A DNA stretch of 31,200 nucleotides from Syntrophaceae bacterium UBA2192. Lineage in GTDB: Bacteria; Desulfobacterota; Syntrophia; Syntrophales; UBA2192. The stretch is taken from the NCBI GenBank assembly GCA_002327315.1, contig DCVI01000052.1, positions 1 to 31,200 of the forward strand, written 5' to 3'. Below, in pieces: positions 30,223 through 31,200 of this stretch. Every line of letters begins with the position of its first letter. Position 1 is the first letter of the stretch. Below the pieces are notes generated by a model that saw nothing but the letters and a program-made list of their open reading frames with translations, made no database searches and had not been told where the DNA came from. The translations under genes and the position numbers were made by a program.

Positions 30223-30533
30223 ATCGATCATTCACTTTACTCTGCATAGACATCGAAAGCATCGGATCCCGGCAGGAATGACCGGGGTGTTTTTCCCTAA
30301 GTATTCGATATTCAATAACTTACGGATCAACCGGGATTCCGGGCGCCCCGAGCGCGAGCCGGGGCATCGCGGCGATTGCGGCTCTGCCCTGCGATGGCAT
30401 CTCCCTTGCTCAATAGAGAGAGGATTCTGTGCAGGGGTGTTCGCTCGTGCAGGGAGATGACGGACGGATTGATCCCCTGCACGAGCGACGGGAATCCGGG
30501 TTGAGTTGACATCCTGTTGGAGGCAAGCTGATC
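30223..30533 (+). promoter_or_regulatory. Leader of the iron-sulfur flavoprotein gene with a 14-bp inverted repeat
   Basis: Gene-free. tcgctcgtgcaggg (30441-30454) and ccctgcacgagcga (30475-30488) are perfect inverted repeats around a 20-nt loop. Outside them ggattc (30422-30427) pairs with gaatcc (30492-30497). gtgcaggg is also repeated directly at about 30429 and 30447. TTGACA lies at about 30506. It could be a structured leader RNA, an operator or a terminator of upstream transcription. Confidence 0.45.
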
Positions 30534-31175
30534 ATGACGAAAGTCCTGGGAATCCATTCGAGTCCGATCAAGAACGGCAACACCGCCTGGCTTCTGGATT
30601 ATGCCCTGCAGGAGGCCGAAAAAGCCGGAAAGGTCACAACGGAAACCGTCGCCCTGAGCGGTCTGACCATCGCCGACTGCAGGCACTGCAACTGGTGCAT
30701 GACGAAGCAGACTCCCGACAGGCTCTGCTCTATTACGGATGATGCGTCGCCGATCCTGGAGAAGATACGGGAATGCGACGTCCTGATCCTCGCCTCTCCG
30801 GTTTACTTTTCCAGGCTGTCGGGGACCCTGGCCTGTCTCATCGACCGGACGCGCTGCTTCACTTTCGGCAAGAGCGGGCACCTCGCCCTGAAAGGCAAGG
30901 TGGGTGTGGCCCTGGCGGTCGGCTGGTGCCGCAACCTGGGGATGGAAACGACCCTGGCCGGCATCCATGGGGCGTTCCTCCTCCATGAGATGCTGGCACC
31001 CTCATGCCATGCCGCAGGGGCCCTTTACGGCGTGGGTGTCGTCTCGGGGCAGAGGGACGAAGCCTTTTCGTACAAGCGTGACAAGCTTGGCGTCAAGGAC
31101 GACCGGGAGGGCCTCCACTCAACGGGCCTTTACGTGCGTGAAGCGATCCGGACGGCAAAGGGCCGTCTGAAGTGA
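30534..31175 (+). CDS. Iron-sulfur flavoprotein (NADPH-dependent FMN reductase family)
   Basis: Flavodoxin-fold electron-transfer protein of the Isf group, 213 aa. TTGGAGG upstream supports ATG 30534. It begins MTKVLGIHSSPIKNGNTAWL, the FMN-phosphate loop (SPxxxGNT). The cysteine motif DCRHCNWCMTKQTPDRLCSI (Cys-x2-Cys-x2-Cys-x8-Cys) is close to the [4Fe-4S] site of Isf proteins, with a slightly long last spacing. ILASPVYFSRLSGTLACLID is the second flavin loop. Such proteins carry two-electron to one-electron transfer in anaerobes and may reduce oxygen or quinones. It lies after the two-component system but with its own long leader, so it could be one of its targets; no direct evidence. Confidence 0.9.
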   Translation: MTKVLGIHSSPIKNGNTAWLLDYALQEAEKAGKVTTETVALSGLTIADCRHCNWCMTKQTPDRLCSITDDASPILEKIRECDVLILASPVYFSRLSGTLACLIDRTRCFTFGKSGHLALKGKVGVALAVGWCRNLGMETTLAGIHGAFLLHEMLAPSCHAAGALYGVGVVSGQRDEAFSYKRDKLGVKDDREGLHSTGLYVREAIRTAKGRLK

Positions 31176-31200
31176 TTTTTGCGTTATCCACATGGAGGGA

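Overview
The window looks like chromosomal DNA of an anaerobic, Gram-negative bacterium, most likely a deltaproteobacterium of the Desulfobacterota/Syntrophales type. This is inferred from its moderately GC-rich composition, Gram-negative envelope genes (OmpA-type lipoproteins, an MltF-like murein transglycosylase), and anaerobe-style redox and CoA enzymes: a 4-hydroxybutyryl-CoA dehydratase relative, a two-subunit CoA-transferase, an iron-sulfur flavoprotein, a QueG-like double [4Fe-4S] protein and a flavoredoxin-like protein. A histidine kinase paired with a sigma54 activator fits the same picture. I saw no rRNA, tRNA, CRISPR array, prophage or intact transposase.

Layout. 1-2.1 kb: the 3' end of an unidentified gene, a secreted glycerophosphodiesterase, then a repeat-rich gap of three hairpins. 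2.2-5.8 kb: envelope genes (a His/Lys-rich exported protein and two OmpA-like lipoproteins) separated by long gene-poor stretches with decayed sequence. 6.0-13.7 kb: mostly single-gene units: SRPBCC protein, formamidase-type amidase with an inserted zinc ribbon, two small membrane proteins, RluA-type pseudouridine synthase, 3-methyladenine glycosylase Tag, DUF6448-like exported protein, a hotdog thioesterase, the BrnT/BrnA toxin-antitoxin pair, a flavin reductase and a lipoprotein. 13.7-18.3 kb: a probable catabolic operon (CoA-transferase alpha and beta, 4-hydroxybutyryl-CoA dehydratase-like flavoprotein, DHCW-type cupin) followed by a medium-chain oxidoreductase. 18.3-26.7 kb: PAS protein, SpoIIAA-like protein, GNAT, MltF-like transglycosylase, SH3-like exported protein, a frameshifted exported protein, PaaI thioesterase, QueG-like protein, response regulator and bacterioferritin. 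26.7-31.2 kb: small membrane protein, a GAF-PAS histidine kinase overlapping its sigma54-dependent response regulator, and an iron-sulfur flavoprotein.

The most interesting signals are four. (1) The CoA-transferase alpha gene is interrupted by a single in-frame TGA, with undisturbed coding on both sides and a bulged hairpin at a SECIS-like distance, so either selenocysteine decoding or a fresh nonsense mutation. (2) The adjacent 4-hydroxybutyryl-CoA dehydratase homologue keeps exact spacing to the archetype but has lost two of the four iron-sulfur ligands, so it probably does different chemistry. (3) A dispersed ~31-nt intergenic repeat occurs in four good copies plus one partial. (4) A second repeat family pairs a hairpin copy with one split by about 130 nt.

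Limits: gene calls rest on reading the translations and remembered family motifs. No database search, alignment or folding program was run, and the organism assignment is inference.
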